A stretch of DNA of 64,000 nucleotides, from NCBI RefSeq assembly GCF_000439085.1, contig NZ_AUUA01000002.1, forward strand, positions 124,001 through 188,000. The letters run 5' to 3'. Origin of the DNA: Leminorella grimontii ATCC 33999 = DSM 5078 (lineage in GTDB: Bacteria; Pseudomonadota; Gammaproteobacteria; Enterobacterales; Enterobacteriaceae). Under the pieces are notes generated by a model. It saw only the letters and a program-made list of their open reading frames with translations, made no database searches and had not been told where the DNA came from. The position numbers and the translations under genes are program-made. Numbering within the stretch: the stretch's first letter is position 1; each line of letters begins with the position of its first letter. This document shows positions 45,816 through 56,140 of the stretch, piece by piece.

Positions 45816-47191
45816 TGACCTTTAACAGCCTGACAACCCGCATCTTTGCCATTTTCTGGCTGACGCTGACGCTGGTGATGATGGTCGTTCTGATGGTGCC
45901 CAAGCTTGACTCCCGTCAGCTGGCGCCCGTTCTCGACAGCGAACGCCGTCAGGGGACCATGCTGGAGCAGCACGTGGAAGCGGAGCTGGCCAGTACGCCA
46001 AACAGCGATTTGATGTGGTGGCGCAGGCTGTTGCAGGCCATTGAAAAATGGTCGCCTCCCGGCCAGCGAATGTTGCTGGTCACGACGGAGGGCCGCATCG
46101 TCGGCGTTCTGAAACGTAATGAAATGCAGATGGTGCGTAACTTTATCGGCCAAGCCGATAACTCCGACTACCCTATGAAGAAAAAGTACGGCCTGACGGA
46201 AATGGTTGGCCCTTTTTCAGTACGGGATAGGGAAGAGCACTATCAGCTGTATCTGGTGCGCCCGGCAAACAGCGCCCAGTCCGACTTTATCAACCTGCTG
46301 TTTGACCGCCCGCTGATGCTGCTGGCGGTAACGATGGTCATCAGCATTCCGCTGCTTCTCTGGTTGGCGTGGAGCCTGGCCAAGCCCGCACGTAAGCTTA
46401 AGCGAGCGGCAGATGAAGTAGCGAGAGGCAACCTTAAAGAATCCCCCGAGCTTGAGTTCGGCCCGCTGGAGTTCCGCGCCGCCGGGGCCAGCTTTAACCA
46501 GATGGTTTCAGGCCTGGACCGCATGGTTAAAGCCCAGCAGAGGCTGATTTCCGATATTTCCCACGAACTGCGCACGCCGCTAACCCGCCTTCAGCTGGCG
46601 ACTGCGCTCATGCGCCGACGCCACGGCGAGTCAAAAGAGCTGCTCAGAATCGAGACCGAAGCCCAGCGGCTGGACCACATGATTAACCACCTGCTCGCCC
46701 TGTCGCGCAATCAATACAAAAGCGAAATATCCAGAGAGCGCATGATGGCTGACGAACTCTGGGCTGACGTGCTGGACAACGCCAAGTTTGAGGCTGAAAA
46801 CACCGGGAAAAAGCTTGAAATCGCCGTTCCTCCAGGTCCTTGGCCTATCTTCGGCAATCGCGCAGCCCTTGACAGCGCGCTGGAAAACGTCATTCGAAAC
46901 GCGTTTCGCTACTGCCATAACCACATCGTCGTCTCATTTCACAGCGACGATAAAGGCATCGAAATCAACGTAGACGATGACGGCCCTGGCGTAGCTGAAG
47001 AAGATCGCGAGCAGATTTTCCGCCCTTTCTACCGCACCGACGAAGCGCGAGACCGCAACTCCGGCGGCTCCGGTCTGGGGCTTGCTATAGTAGAATCCGC
47101 CATCAACCAGCACGGCGGCTGGGCTAAGGCTGACAAAAGCCCGCTGGGCGGTCTGCGCCTGACGATTTGGCTGCCGGTCTACGTACGTTAA
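45812..47191 (+). CDS. cpxA: Envelope stress sensor kinase/phosphatase CpxA
   Basis: Inner-membrane histidine kinase sensing misfolded envelope proteins and inhibited by CpxP. 459 residues (E. coli 457). Helix 1 ([19 protein letters not shown]), periplasmic sensor to about residue 165, helix 2 ([20 protein letters not shown]), HAMP, the H-box [14 protein letters not shown]-box [11 protein letters not shown], and G boxes DDDGPGV and [11 protein letters not shown]. Start is the ATG at 45812 or the next codon, both overlapping cpxR. Confidence 0.97.
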   Translation: MMTFNSLTTRIFAIFWLTLTLVMMVVLMVPKLDSRQLAPVLDSERRQGTMLEQHVEAELASTPNSDLMWWRRLLQAIEKWSPPGQRMLLVTTEGRIVGVLKRNEMQMVRNFIGQADNSDYPMKKKYGLTEMVGPFSVRDREEHYQLYLVRPANSAQSDFINLLFDRPLMLLAVTMVISIPLLLWLAWSLAKPARKLKRAADEVARGNLKESPELEFGPLEFRAAGASFNQMVSGLDRMVKAQQRLISDISHELRTPLTRLQLATALMRRRHGESKELLRIETEAQRLDHMINHLLALSRNQYKSEISRERMMADELWADVLDNAKFEAENTGKKLEIAVPPGPWPIFGNRAALDSALENVIRNAFRYCHNHIVVSFHSDDKGIEINVDDDGPGVAEEDREQIFRPFYRTDEARDRNSGGSGLGLAIVESAINQHGGWAKADKSPLGGLRLTIWLPVYVR

Positions 47192-47258
47192 GATACGGCG
47201 GCCGTTCAGCTCGCCGCCGTTTTCTGCTATCCTGCGCCTCTCTTCGACTTGGAGGCGT

Positions 47259-47732
47259 ATGTTAAACATCGTTTTATTTGAGCCTGAAATTCCGCCAAAT
47301 ACGGGCAATATTATCCGCCTGTGCGCCAACACCGGCTTTAAGCTTCACCTGATAGAGCCCTTGGGCTTTACCTGGGACGACAAGCGCCTGCGCCGCGCAG
47401 GGCTTGATTACCATGAGTTTGCCGCCGTCAAGCGCCACAGGAACTATCAGTCGTTTATCGACAGCGAGCGTCCGGCTCGCCTCTTTGCGCTGACAACCAA
47501 GGGAACGCCTGCCCACAGCGCCGTTGCCTATCAGGCAGGAGACTATTTGCTGTTCGGCCCCGAAACCAGAGGGCTACCTGCTTACATTCTGGACGCGTTG
47601 CCCAAAGAACAGAAGATACGTATTCCCATGCAGGCGGACAGCCGCAGCATGAACCTGTCAAATGCGGTATCGGTTGTGGTGTATGAGGCCTGGCGCCAGC
47701 TGGGGTATCAGGGCGCGCTGCAGCGAGAATAA
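47259..47732 (+). CDS. trmL: tRNA (cytidine/uridine34-2'-O)-methyltransferase TrmL
   Basis: SPOUT-class knotted methyltransferase that 2'-O-methylates the wobble base of two tRNA-Leu isoacceptors. 157 residues, identical to the E. coli YibK length. Motifs: N-terminal [23 protein letters not shown], and the knot [18 protein letters not shown] is 3 bases from ATG. It lies downstream of cpxA and convergent with cysE. Confidence 0.97.
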   Translation: MLNIVLFEPEIPPNTGNIIRLCANTGFKLHLIEPLGFTWDDKRLRRAGLDYHEFAAVKRHRNYQSFIDSERPARLFALTTKGTPAHSAVAYQAGDYLLFGPETRGLPAYILDALPKEQKIRIPMQADSRSMNLSNAVSVVVYEAWRQLGYQGALQRE

Positions 47733-47758
47733 TTAAGGCCGATACAATCGGCCTTAAT
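47732..47758. terminator. Hairpin between convergent trmL and cysE
   Basis: ATTAAGGCCGA-TACAA-TCGGCCTTAAT, a perfect 11-bp stem starting at the trmL stop codon; the T content is within the stem rather than after it. Probably used in both directions. Confidence 0.75.
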
Positions 47759-47789
47759 CAGAAATGCGTGGCGATAGATAAACAGCGGC

Positions 47790-48608
47790 TCAATCGTCGA
47801 GGGAGAGATCCAGCTCGCCTCTGTCGCCGTTAAAGCTTTGGTCCATTTCCATTGAGGGCTTATCGCAGCCTGAGCGGCCCACGATTTTTGCCGGGACGCC
47901 CGCTACCGTTGTATAAGGCGGTACGGCCTGCAATACGACAGAGCCCGCGCCGATTTTTGCTCCGCGCCCAACTTCAATATTGCCCAAAATTTTCGCGCCG
48001 GCGCCAATCATCACCCCTTCACGGATCTTCGGATGACGATCGCCGCCTTCTTTACCGGTACCGCCCAGCGTCACCGACTGAAGAATGGATACATCGTTTT
48101 CAACAACTGCCGTCTCGCCAATAACGATGCCGGTAGCATGGTCAAGCATGATGCCGTGGCCAATGCGGGCCGCCGGGTGAATATCAACGCCAAATACGAC
48201 GGAAACCTGATTTTGCAGATAGATTGCCAACGCCTTACGGTTCTGATTCCACAGCCAGTGCCCTACGCGGTAGGCCTGCAGCGCATGAAACCCCTTAAGG
48301 TAAAGCAGCGGCGTTGAATACTTGTCAACGGCCGGGTCGCGCTGCCGCACGGCCAGAATGTCGCGAGCGGCGCATTCCGTAATGTTGTCGTCAGACTTGA
48401 CGGCATCCTCAATGATTTCCCGGACTGAAATGGCCGGCATGGTCGCGCTGGCCAGCTTGTTGGCAAGAATGTAGCTAAGGGCGTTGCCCAGGAACTCGTG
48501 GTTCAGCAGCGTCGAATGAAAGAAGCTGGCAAGAATGGGTTCACACTCTACCAGTTTTCTCGCTTCCTGTTTGATTTCCAGCCAAACCTGCATTGACTCT
48601 GATGACAT
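47790..48608 (-). CDS. cysE: Serine O-acetyltransferase
   Basis: Catalyses the first step of cysteine synthesis, serine plus acetyl-CoA to O-acetylserine; feedback-inhibited by cysteine. 272 residues (E. coli 273). An N-terminal helical domain is followed by left-handed beta-helix hexapeptides (IHPAARIGHGIMLDHATGIVIGE, with the catalytic His in LDHATG). The tail is acidic, ending LDLSLDD. Last gene of yibN-secB-gpsA-cysE, 82 bases after gpsA. Confidence 0.97.
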   Translation of the reverse strand: MSSESMQVWLEIKQEARKLVECEPILASFFHSTLLNHEFLGNALSYILANKLASATMPAISVREIIEDAVKSDDNITECAARDILAVRQRDPAVDKYSTPLLYLKGFHALQAYRVGHWLWNQNRKALAIYLQNQVSVVFGVDIHPAARIGHGIMLDHATGIVIGETAVVENDVSILQSVTLGGTGKEGGDRHPKIREGVMIGAGAKILGNIEVGRGAKIGAGSVVLQAVPPYTTVAGVPAKIVGRSGCDKPSMEMDQSFNGDRGELDLSLDD

Positions 48609-48690
48609 CTTTCAGCTCCTGATAACACCGCCGTACACAACAGATAAAGATAAAGTGAAAAAGATAAGCGAGCGCAGGGGCAGGCGCGCG

Positions 48691-49704
48691 TTAGAGCGCG
48701 CTCTGTTCGTCCCGGCTTGTCCTGCCGAGCAGGGAAAGCGCCGCTTCGCGAGCGTTTTTACCGGCATAAAGCACCTGATAAATCTGCTCGGTTATCGGCA
48801 TTTCAACGCCGTAGCGCTGGGCCAGAATCCAGACCTCTTTGGTATTGCGATACCCTTCAACCACCTGACCAATCAGCGCTTGAGCTTCAGAAACCGATTT
48901 CCCTTCCCCCAGCATGATACCGAAGCGGCGGTTGCGTGACTGATTGTCGGTACAGGTCAAGACCAGATCGCCCAGGCCCGCCATGCCCATAAAGGTAGAG
49001 GGTTCAGCGCCCAGAGCCGCGCCCAGGCGGCTCATTTCGGCCAGCCCGCGGGTAATCAATGCAGTGCGGGCGTTTGCGCCAAAGCCGATGCCGTCAGACA
49101 TTCCTGCTCCTATCGCAATGACGTTCTTCACCGCGCCGCCGAGCTGAACACCGATAAAGTCAGGGTTGCTGTACACGCGAAAGCTCTTCCCGCAGTGCAG
49201 CAGCTTTTGAAGATCTTCAGTAAAGTGGGGATCGGAGGAAGAAACGGCAATCGCCGTAGGCAGCCCCGCTGCCAACTCTTTGGCAAAGGTTGGGCCGGAA
49301 ATCACCGCCAGAGGAATATCGTTTCTCAGCGCCTCTCGGGCAACGTCCTGCAACAGCCGACCGGTGTCGGCCTCCAGCCCTTTTGTCGCCCACACGATGC
49401 GGGCGTCGGGCCGCAGGAACGGTTTAATCTGACGTAATACGTCGCCAAAAACGTGGCTCGGCACGACGACGAGAATGTCGCGGCTGGCGCCAACGGCCTT
49501 TTCAAGAGAGCTTTCCAGCCGCAGGCTGTCGGGAAACGACACGTCCGGCAGGAAAGCCTGGTTCTTTCTGTCCCGCTGGAGCCGGTCGATATGTTCAGGG
49601 TCATGCCCCCACAGAACGACCGAATGGCCATTACGCGCCAGCGTAATGGCCAGCGCCGTACCGTAAGATCCGGCCCCGATGACCGTCATATCGACCTGAT
49701 TCAC
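48691..49704 (-). CDS. gpsA: Glycerol-3-phosphate dehydrogenase [NAD(P)+]
   Basis: Makes sn-glycerol 3-phosphate from dihydroxyacetone phosphate for phospholipid synthesis. 337 residues (E. coli 339). The N-terminal dinucleotide motif is [12 protein letters not shown]; the catalytic lysine region reads [15 protein letters not shown]. It starts 10 bases after secB, as in E. coli. Confidence 0.97.
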   Translation of the reverse strand: MNQVDMTVIGAGSYGTALAITLARNGHSVVLWGHDPEHIDRLQRDRKNQAFLPDVSFPDSLRLESSLEKAVGASRDILVVVPSHVFGDVLRQIKPFLRPDARIVWATKGLEADTGRLLQDVAREALRNDIPLAVISGPTFAKELAAGLPTAIAVSSSDPHFTEDLQKLLHCGKSFRVYSNPDFIGVQLGGAVKNVIAIGAGMSDGIGFGANARTALITRGLAEMSRLGAALGAEPSTFMGMAGLGDLVLTCTDNQSRNRRFGIMLGEGKSVSEAQALIGQVVEGYRNTKEVWILAQRYGVEMPITEQIYQVLYAGKNAREAALSLLGRTSRDEQSAL

Positions 49705-49714
49705 GCGAGCGTCC

Positions 49715-50182
49715 TTATTGTTGTGAGGCTTCAGCCTGCTCTGCTTCAGCCTGCTGCTGCAGATAGTTCATAAACAGCGCGTCAAAGTTAACCGGCGCCA
49801 GGTTCAACTGCGGGAAAGTACCGCGAGTAACCAGGCTGGTCACGCACTCACGCGCATAAGGGAACAGGATATTCGGGCAGTACGCGCCCAGGCAGTGCGC
49901 CATCTGGGAGCCGTCAAGGCCGGTAACGTGGAAAATACCCGCCTGCTGAACTTCACACAGGAATGCGGTATCTTCGCCCAGCATTGACGTCACCGTCACG
50001 CGCAGCACAACTTCATAAACGTCTTCAGCCAGCTGGCTTGAGGCCGTGTCCAAATCCAGCTTGACTTCAGGCTCCCACTCTTTTTGGAAAACCAACGGCG
50101 CGCCCGGCGATTCAAAGGAAATGTCCTTCGTGTAAATGCGCTGGATCTGGAAGCTCATATCTGGATTGCTTTGCTCTGACAT
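49715..50182 (-). CDS. secB: Protein-export chaperone SecB
   Basis: Cytoplasmic tetrameric chaperone that keeps preproteins unfolded and hands them to SecA. 155 residues, E. coli length. Diagnostic segments: [36 protein letters not shown] and [10 protein letters not shown]. Between gpsA and yibN; grxC, which normally separates secB from yibN, is missing from the 113-base gap. Confidence 0.98.
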   Translation of the reverse strand: MSEQSNPDMSFQIQRIYTKDISFESPGAPLVFQKEWEPEVKLDLDTASSQLAEDVYEVVLRVTVTSMLGEDTAFLCEVQQAGIFHVTGLDGSQMAHCLGAYCPNILFPYARECVTSLVTRGTFPQLNLAPVNFDALFMNYLQQQAEAEQAEASQQ

Positions 50183-50281
50183 AAGAAATTACCTTTAAGT
50201 TAGATGTCCTTTGCCGAGCCGCCTTAATTTTTGCGTCAAAAAGCGGCCAGGCAGAATGCTAAAAGCGCACGCCGGGTGCGT

Positions 50282-50307
50282 TATTTACCACGAATCTATT
50301 TACCACG
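50282..50307. repeat. 15-bp-period tandem duplication at the yibN 3' end
   Basis: TATTTACCACG occurs at 50282-50292 and 50297-50307. On the minus strand the yibN ending Arg-Gly-Lys-stop is written twice in a row. It borders the place where grxC is missing. Confidence 0.7.
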
Positions 50308-50727
50308 GACTAAGGGAAGATTTTCGCCGGTCCAGCCAGACAGGCCGTTTTTCAGCGTATAAACCCGAGAGAAGCCCTCTTTAACCAGCGCTTCCGCCGG
50401 CGCCTTAGAGGCCGTGCCGTTGGCGCACAGTACGATTACCGGGCGATCCCTGTGCTTATCCAGAACGGCAAGCGTTCCGTTTTTGATATCGGTAGGCGTC
50501 AGGTTGATAGCGCCGACGATGTGGCCCTTACGGAAATCATCGATCGTGCGGGTATCAACGACGACCGCTTCTTCGCTGTTGATAAGGCGCGTCAGGTCGG
50601 TATTGCCGATTTCTTTAACTTTTGAGGTCGCGCTCTTAAACGTTGTAAAAATAACGGCGATCAGCAAACCCAGCCATCCAAAGCTCAGGAGTGGGTGGTT
50701 GCTGACAAATTGCATAACTTGTTCCAT
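50296..50727 (-). CDS. yibN: Membrane-anchored rhodanese-like protein YibN
   Basis: 143 residues from ATG 50727 (E. coli YibN 143; a TTG four codons earlier is less likely). One N-terminal transmembrane helix (PLLSFGWLGLLIAVIFTTF) and a cytoplasmic rhodanese domain. The active-site loop reads VIVLCANGTASKAP, so a catalytic-position cysteine is present; E. coli YibN has VVDGSGMQC there. Ends LPLVRGK. Role not well defined; first gene of the yibN-secB-gpsA-cysE operon, divergent from gpmI. Confidence 0.93.
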   Translation of the reverse strand: MEQVMQFVSNHPLLSFGWLGLLIAVIFTTFKSATSKVKEIGNTDLTRLINSEEAVVVDTRTIDDFRKGHIVGAINLTPTDIKNGTLAVLDKHRDRPVIVLCANGTASKAPAEALVKEGFSRVYTLKNGLSGWTGENLPLVRGK

Positions 50728-51041
50728 GGAGGATAACAACTCGCTGTTTAGGATTAATCTCTAAGGTTATGGAGTATACCTGCGCCCGGCGTCAAATACA
50801 GCCCAAATCCCCAACGTGGTGCAGAAAATACGGCATATCTCTAGAAATTCTATCAAGAGTTGTCAGTCATATATATTGAAAAATCGTAAAAATATTCCTG
50901 CGATTTCGATTTTTACGCTTATTTACCGCGAGTGTAGTAAAATTGGGCGTCTGGCTATAGCACTTATCGTTACTACCAATTTCCTAATATGGTATAAGAC
51001 TGAGAAATTCGCGTTTTATCATTTATTACGAGGTTAATTGC
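50728..51041. other. Divergent yibN/gpmI promoter region (314 bases)
   Basis: AT-rich in the gpmI-proximal 230 bases, without a convincing gene. It should carry promoters for both directions; none was clear enough to place. Confidence 0.5.
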
Positions 51042-52586
51042 ATGTCGAGCACAAAGAAACCGATGGTTCTCGTTATCCTTGACGGCTACGGCTATCGGGA
51101 AGAGAAGCAGGATAACGCCATTGTTAACGCCAAAAGGCCCGTAATGGACGCCCTGTGGCAAAACTATCCGCATACGCTTATCGCCGCTTCCGGCCTGGAC
51201 GTAGGCCTGCCCGATGGTCAAATGGGCAATTCGGAAGTCGGCCACGTCAATTTGGGCGCGGGGCGCATCGTTTATCAGGATCTCACTCGTCTGGATAAAG
51301 AAATCAAAGACGGCGACTTCTTTACCAACCCCGTATTAACCTCAGCGGTAGATAAAGCGGTCACGACCGGGAAAGCGCTTCACATTATGGGCCTGATGTC
51401 GCCTGGCGGCGTTCACAGCCATGAAGATCACATTATTGCGATGATCGAGCTAGCGGCAAAGCGCGGAGCTAAAGCCGTTTACCTGCACGCCTTTTTAGAC
51501 GGACGCGACACCCCACCCCGTAGTGCGGAATCAACACTGAAACGATTCACTGAAAAATTTGCCGAGCTGGGTAACGGCCGCATTGCTTCGGTAGTCGGGC
51601 GCTACTACGCCATGGACCGTGACAACCGCTGGGATCGCGTTCAGCTGGCTTACGATCTGATGGTCGACGCTAAGGGCGAATTTAACGCCGAGGACGCCGT
51701 CAGCGCCTTGCAGGCTGCCTATGCGCGCGATGAAAACGACGAGTTCGTTAAGCCTACCGTCGTACAAAAAGCCGGCGAGCCCTCCGCCGCCATGCAGGAC
51801 GGCGACGTCATGGTATTCATGAACTTCCGCGCCGACCGCGCCCGTCAAATCACCCGCACCTTCATTAATCAGGATTTTGACGGCTTCAGGCGCAACCGCG
51901 TGATTAACTTTGGCGAATTCGTGATGCTGACGGAGTACGCCGCCGACATCAAGGCCAGCTGCGCCTATCCGCCGGAGTCGCTGAACAACACCTTCGGCGA
52001 ATGGCTGATGAAGCATGACAAGACTCAGCTTCGCATTTCCGAGACTGAAAAATATGCCCACGTCACTTTCTTCTATAATGGTGGAGTGGAGCAGCCGTTT
52101 AACGGAGAAGATCGCATTTTGATCAATTCGCCGAAAGTCGCTACTTACGATCTTCAGCCGGAAATGAGCTCTGCCGAACTCACTGAGAAGCTGGTCGCCG
52201 CGATCGAAAGCGGAAAATACGACGCCATCATCTGTAACTATCCTAACGGCGACATGGTAGGACACACCGGCATTTACGACGCCGCGGTCAAAGCGATTGA
52301 AGCGCTTGATGACTGTATTGGACAGGTGGTTGACGCCGTCAAGCGCGCCGACGGCCAGTTGCTCATCACCGCCGACCACGGTAACGCCGAGCAGATGCGC
52401 GATCCGCAGACGGGCCAAGCGCATACCGCCCACACCAACCTGCCGGTACCGTTGATTTACGTAGGAAAAGCGGCCGAAACGGTAAACGGCGGCAAGCTTT
52501 CCGATCTGGCGCCCACCATGCTTAGCCTGATGGGAATGGAAATACCAAAAGAGATGACTGGCAAGCCCCTGTTCATCGTGAAATAA
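51042..52586 (+). CDS. gpmI: 2,3-bisphosphoglycerate-independent phosphoglycerate mutase
   Basis: Manganese-dependent alkaline-phosphatase-superfamily mutase interconverting 3- and 2-phosphoglycerate. 514 residues, E. coli length. Metal and nucleophile motifs: [24 protein letters not shown] (catalytic Ser), [19 protein letters not shown], and [12 protein letters not shown] precedes ATG. It stands first of a likely gpmI-envC-yibQ unit. Confidence 0.98.
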   Translation: MSSTKKPMVLVILDGYGYREEKQDNAIVNAKRPVMDALWQNYPHTLIAASGLDVGLPDGQMGNSEVGHVNLGAGRIVYQDLTRLDKEIKDGDFFTNPVLTSAVDKAVTTGKALHIMGLMSPGGVHSHEDHIIAMIELAAKRGAKAVYLHAFLDGRDTPPRSAESTLKRFTEKFAELGNGRIASVVGRYYAMDRDNRWDRVQLAYDLMVDAKGEFNAEDAVSALQAAYARDENDEFVKPTVVQKAGEPSAAMQDGDVMVFMNFRADRARQITRTFINQDFDGFRRNRVINFGEFVMLTEYAADIKASCAYPPESLNNTFGEWLMKHDKTQLRISETEKYAHVTFFYNGGVEQPFNGEDRILINSPKVATYDLQPEMSSAELTEKLVAAIESGKYDAIICNYPNGDMVGHTGIYDAAVKAIEALDDCIGQVVDAVKRADGQLLITADHGNAEQMRDPQTGQAHTAHTNLPVPLIYVGKAAETVNGGKLSDLAPTMLSLMGMEIPKEMTGKPLFIVK

Positions 52587-52643
52587 TCCCTTCCCATGAA
52601 GGGAAAGGCTTTTACTTATTTATCTACCGCCAGGAGGTCGATT

Positions 52644-53924
52644 GTGCAGCCAGCGAAAAAGTTACCTGCACTGCACACATCGACCGGCCGACGCGGTTTA
52701 TCTCTCCTGTGCGCCGGCGCAATCTATGCGGGCGCACAGCTCTTCTCTTTACCTCTTTACGCTGAAAACAACAAACAGCAGTTAGACAGCGTACTGCAAG
52801 ATATCGCCGAAAAAGAACAAAACGTTAAGCGCCAGCAAAAGCAGCGGGAAGGACTACAGAGCCAACTGCAGGAGCAGGAAAAGACCATCGCTCAGTCAAG
52901 CCTGGCGCTGCGTAAAACGCAGAGCGCGTTAAAAACGCTGAGCGGCGAGATAGGCGCGCTCAACGTTAACATCAAGCGCCTGCAAAAACAGCAAAACGCA
53001 CAGCAGGAACAGTTGGCCAAACAGCTCGACGCGGCTTTTCGCCTGGGGAAAAGCTCTGAGCTTCAGCTCATTCTTGAAAGCGAGGAGAGCCAGCGCAGTG
53101 AGCGCATTCTGGCCTACTATGGCTATCTAAATGAATCTCGCCAGAAAACGATCGGTCAGCTAAAAGAAACGCAAACCGATCTGGCGGAAGAAAAAAGTCG
53201 CCTACAGCAAAAGCAGACCGAACAGAAAAACCTGCTTGGCGAACAAAAAAGCCAGCAAGAGCAGCTGGAATTAGCCCGCCAGGCCCGCCAAAAAACCCTT
53301 AGCGAGCTGGACGCTTCCATTCAGGCTGACCAGCAAAAGCTGGCGGAACTAAAGAAAAACGAAGCCCGACTGCGCGATCAAATCGCCAAAGCGGAGCGAG
53401 AAGCCAAGGCCCGAGCAGAGCGCGAGCAGCGGGAAGCGGAAAAACTGCGCGCCAGGCAGCAGCAGGCGCAAAAATCCGGCTCGGTGTATAAGCCAACCGA
53501 AGAGGAACGCGCGCTGATGGCGCGTACCGGCGGGCTCGGACGACCGGCCGGCCAGGCGCTTTGGCCGGTTAAAGGCCGCGTAAGCCACAGCTTTGGCGAG
53601 GCCCTTCAGGGCGAGCTGCGCTGGAAGGGAATGGTCATCAACGCCCCAGAGGGCAGTGAAGTTCGCGCAATTGCCGATGGCCGCGTCCTGTTAGCCGACT
53701 GGCTTCAGGGCTATGGGCTGGTCGTGGTGGTTGAACACGGCAAAAGCGACATGAGCCTGTACGGCTACAACCAAAGCGCGCTGGTCAGCGTCGGCAGCCA
53801 GGTGAAGGCCGGGCAGCCCATTGCGCTAGTGGGTACCAGCGGCGGCCAGGGAGAGCCTTCGCTCTACTTTGAAATCCGTCGGCAGGGTAAAGCGGTCAAT
53901 CCGCGCCCCTGGCTGGGAAATTAA
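52644..53924 (+). CDS. envC: Murein hydrolase activator EnvC
   Basis: Periplasmic divisome-recruited activator of amidases AmiA and AmiB. The GTG at 52644 has a perfect AGGAGG six bases upstream and gives 426 residues (E. coli 419). A signal peptide (RGLSLLCAGAIYAGAQLFSLPLYA) is followed by a long Gln/Lys/Glu coiled coil (about residues 45-290) and a degenerate LytM domain in which the zinc ligands are lost (SLYGYN instead of the HxH motif), as expected for an activator rather than a hydrolase. yibQ follows after 2 bases. Confidence 0.95.
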   Translation: MQPAKKLPALHTSTGRRGLSLLCAGAIYAGAQLFSLPLYAENNKQQLDSVLQDIAEKEQNVKRQQKQREGLQSQLQEQEKTIAQSSLALRKTQSALKTLSGEIGALNVNIKRLQKQQNAQQEQLAKQLDAAFRLGKSSELQLILESEESQRSERILAYYGYLNESRQKTIGQLKETQTDLAEEKSRLQQKQTEQKNLLGEQKSQQEQLELARQARQKTLSELDASIQADQQKLAELKKNEARLRDQIAKAEREAKARAEREQREAEKLRARQQQAQKSGSVYKPTEEERALMARTGGLGRPAGQALWPVKGRVSHSFGEALQGELRWKGMVINAPEGSEVRAIADGRVLLADWLQGYGLVVVVEHGKSDMSLYGYNQSALVSVGSQVKAGQPIALVGTSGGQGEPSLYFEIRRQGKAVNPRPWLGN

Positions 53925-53926
53925 GC

Positions 53927-54880
53927 ATGTTTAAACGCATTATCCGTACCTTATTGCCAAGCGCGCTGATGTTTTACTGCCTCAGCGCATTTGCCGCTCC
54001 CGCCCGGCTGGCTATCGTTATCGACGACTTCGGCTATCGAAAACACAACGAAGAGCAGGTTTTGAGCCTGACGCCGGCGATTTCGGTCGCTATTTTACCC
54101 AACGCGCCGCTGTCAAAAGAGATGGCTCAGAAAGCCTATCAAAACGGCAACGAGATCCTTATCCACATGCCGATGGCGCCTATCAGTAAGCAGCCCCTCG
54201 AACGCGACACGCTCAAGCCTACGATGGGAATAGAAGAGATCCGCCGCATTATCGCTCAGGCCATACGCAACGTTCCCCACGCCAAAGGGATGAACAACCA
54301 CATGGGCAGCGCCATGACGTCCGACCTTGAAGCGATGCGGCGCGTAATGAAAACCCTGAGCCACTATCAGCTCTACTTCCTGGACAGCATGACGATAGGC
54401 AGCAGTAAAGCGACGCAGGCGGCGGAAGGAACATCGGTACAGGTTGTTAAAAGAAAAGTATTTCTCGATGACGATCAGAGCGAAGCCGCCGTGCGTAAAC
54501 AGTTTTTATTGGCAGTGAGGATGGCGCAGAAAAACGGTTCCGCCATCGCTATCGGCCACCCTCACCCTTCCACCGTGCGAACGCTGCAGTTGATGATCCC
54601 TGAACTCCCGGCCGACGTTAAGCTGGTTCCCGTCAGTGCCCTTCTGCCTTCAGCAAAACCACATTCGGAGCCAGAAGAATCACAGAAGAAAATGCCGGAT
54701 TTAAGCGGCTTTCAGCAGTGTTCCGCCGCCCATAGCCATCTGTCCTCTTTAGCCTATAAAACCGTAAAAACGGCGATCGGCGCTACGCCGGCCACGCTTT
54801 CTCTCGATGCCTATATGGGCTATTGCCAAAGAACCTCAAGGCCTGAAGCGCCGCAGACGGAAAACGCCGAGAAGCGGTAG
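53927..54880 (+). CDS. yibQ: Divergent polysaccharide deacetylase family protein YibQ
   Basis: 317 residues (E. coli 319) with signal peptide (LLPSALMFYCLSAFA). It has the divergent NodB-like fold segments LAIVIDDFGYRKHNE, IHMPMAPIS, GMNNHMGSAMT and GHPHPSTV. Presumably periplasmic; activity unproven. A poorly conserved C-terminal extension of about 70 residues contains two cysteines (FQQCSAA, MGYCQR). It follows envC by 2 bases in the same order as in E. coli. Confidence 0.92.
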   Translation: MFKRIIRTLLPSALMFYCLSAFAAPARLAIVIDDFGYRKHNEEQVLSLTPAISVAILPNAPLSKEMAQKAYQNGNEILIHMPMAPISKQPLERDTLKPTMGIEEIRRIIAQAIRNVPHAKGMNNHMGSAMTSDLEAMRRVMKTLSHYQLYFLDSMTIGSSKATQAAEGTSVQVVKRKVFLDDDQSEAAVRKQFLLAVRMAQKNGSAIAIGHPHPSTVRTLQLMIPELPADVKLVPVSALLPSAKPHSEPEESQKKMPDLSGFQQCSAAHSHLSSLAYKTVKTAIGATPATLSLDAYMGYCQRTSRPEAPQTENAEKR

Positions 54881-54901
54881 GTCGAGCTTACGCACGCTGA
54901 A

Positions 54902-54930
54902 TTGAACAAAACCGGCGGCTACGCTACTAT
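54902..54930 (+). promoter_or_regulatory. Sigma-70 promoter of hldD
   Basis: TTGAAC - 17 bases - TACTAT, near consensus, ~160 bases before hldD. It could drive hldD-waaF-waaC. A heat-shock promoter, known for E. coli hldD (htrM), was not identified. Confidence 0.65.
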
Positions 54931-55089
54931 CTACCCCCTCAATAAAAGGGAACCCATCCCCACTTTATTTATCAAAATAGATGAATCGCGCGGAAAGCGT
55001 TCAGACGATAAACGCTTTCTGACATACCTGAAAATGCCCCCGCAGCGCGGCATTAGACAACGAACCCTACGGGGACGGACGGTGGAACC

Positions 55090-56022
55090 ATGATTATCGT
55101 AACGGGCGGCGCCGGATTTATCGGCAGCAACATCATCAAGGCACTAAACCAGACCGGCTACCAGGATATTCTGGTTGTCGATAACCTGAAAGACGGCACC
55201 AAGTTCGCCAATCTGGTGGATTTAGACATCGCCGACTACATGGATAAAGAAGAGTTTCTTGCCCACATCATCGCCGATGACGACTTGGGCGACATCGACG
55301 CCATTTTCCACGAAGGGGCCTGCTCTTCCACGACGGAGTGGGACGGCAAGTACATGATGGACAACAACTATCAGTACTCCAAAGATCTGCTTCACTACTG
55401 TCTCGATCGCCAGATCCCCTTTCTGTACGCCTCTTCCGCCGCCACCTACGGCGGGCGCAGCGACAACTTTATTGAAGACCGGCAGTACGAACAACCGCTG
55501 AACGTTTACGGCTACTCCAAATTCCTGTTCGATCAATACGTGCGCCAAATCCTGCCGCACGCCGAATCGCAAATCTGCGGCTTCCGCTATTTCAACGTGT
55601 ACGGCCCGCGGGAAAACCACAAGGGCAGCATGGCCAGCGTGGCCTTCCATCTGAATAATCAGATTAATAAAGGCGAAAATCCGAAGCTGTTTTCCGGCAG
55701 CGAAGGCTTCCGTCGCGACTTCATCTACGTCGGCGACGTCGCTCAGATGAATCTGTGGTTCTGGAAAAACGGCGCATCGGGCATATTCAACTGCGGAACC
55801 GGCCGCGCCGAGTCCTTCCAGGCGGTCGCCGATGCCGTACTGGCGTACCACAAGAAAGGGCAAGTCGAGTACATCCCCTTCCCTGAGCACCTAAAGGGCC
55901 GCTATCAGTCTTATACTCAGGCGGACTTGACCAAGCTGAAGGCAACGGGCTATGACCTGCCGTTTAAAACCGTAGCCGAAGGCGTTGCCGAATACATGGC
56001 CTGGCTTAACAGAGACGCCTAA
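55090..56022 (+). CDS. hldD: ADP-L-glycero-D-manno-heptose 6-epimerase
   Basis: Last step in making ADP-heptose for the LPS inner core. Short-chain dehydrogenase fold, 310 residues as in E. coli. NADP-binding [10 protein letters not shown] at the N-terminus, catalytic Ser/Thr region SSAATYGG, and Tyr-Lys pair in [10 protein letters not shown] terminator follows, then waaF; in many enterics hldD-waaF-waaC are one operon, so the hairpin may be partial. Confidence 0.97.
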   Translation: MIIVTGGAGFIGSNIIKALNQTGYQDILVVDNLKDGTKFANLVDLDIADYMDKEEFLAHIIADDDLGDIDAIFHEGACSSTTEWDGKYMMDNNYQYSKDLLHYCLDRQIPFLYASSAATYGGRSDNFIEDRQYEQPLNVYGYSKFLFDQYVRQILPHAESQICGFRYFNVYGPRENHKGSMASVAFHLNNQINKGENPKLFSGSEGFRRDFIYVGDVAQMNLWFWKNGASGIFNCGTGRAESFQAVADAVLAYHKKGQVEYIPFPEHLKGRYQSYTQADLTKLKATGYDLPFKTVAEGVAEYMAWLNRDA

Positions 56023-56057
56023 GCCCCGCGCGCGCCCATAGGCGCGCTCGAAATTCA

Positions 56058-56093
56058 AAGCCCGAAATTAAACGTTTTCGGGCTTTTATTTTA
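56058..56093 (+). terminator. Hairpin terminator between hldD and waaF
   Basis: AAAGCCCGAAA and TTTTCGGGCTTT arms, then TATTTTAA; 35 bases past the hldD stop. Its presence in the middle of the hldD-waaF-waaC run suggests attenuation or a separate waaF promoter. Confidence 0.8.
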
Positions 56094-56140
56094 ACGCCAT
56101 AATAATAAATTACGCATTGTCAGACCTGTGGGAAGAACGC

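Noticed and set aside
50183-50295. Remnant of grxC in the yibN-secB gap
   Set aside because: No glutaredoxin CPYC or GGCDD segments can be read in any frame.
54902-55093. 63-codon frame between yibQ and hldD
   Set aside because: Covers the promoter of hldD and overlaps its start; composition not protein-like.
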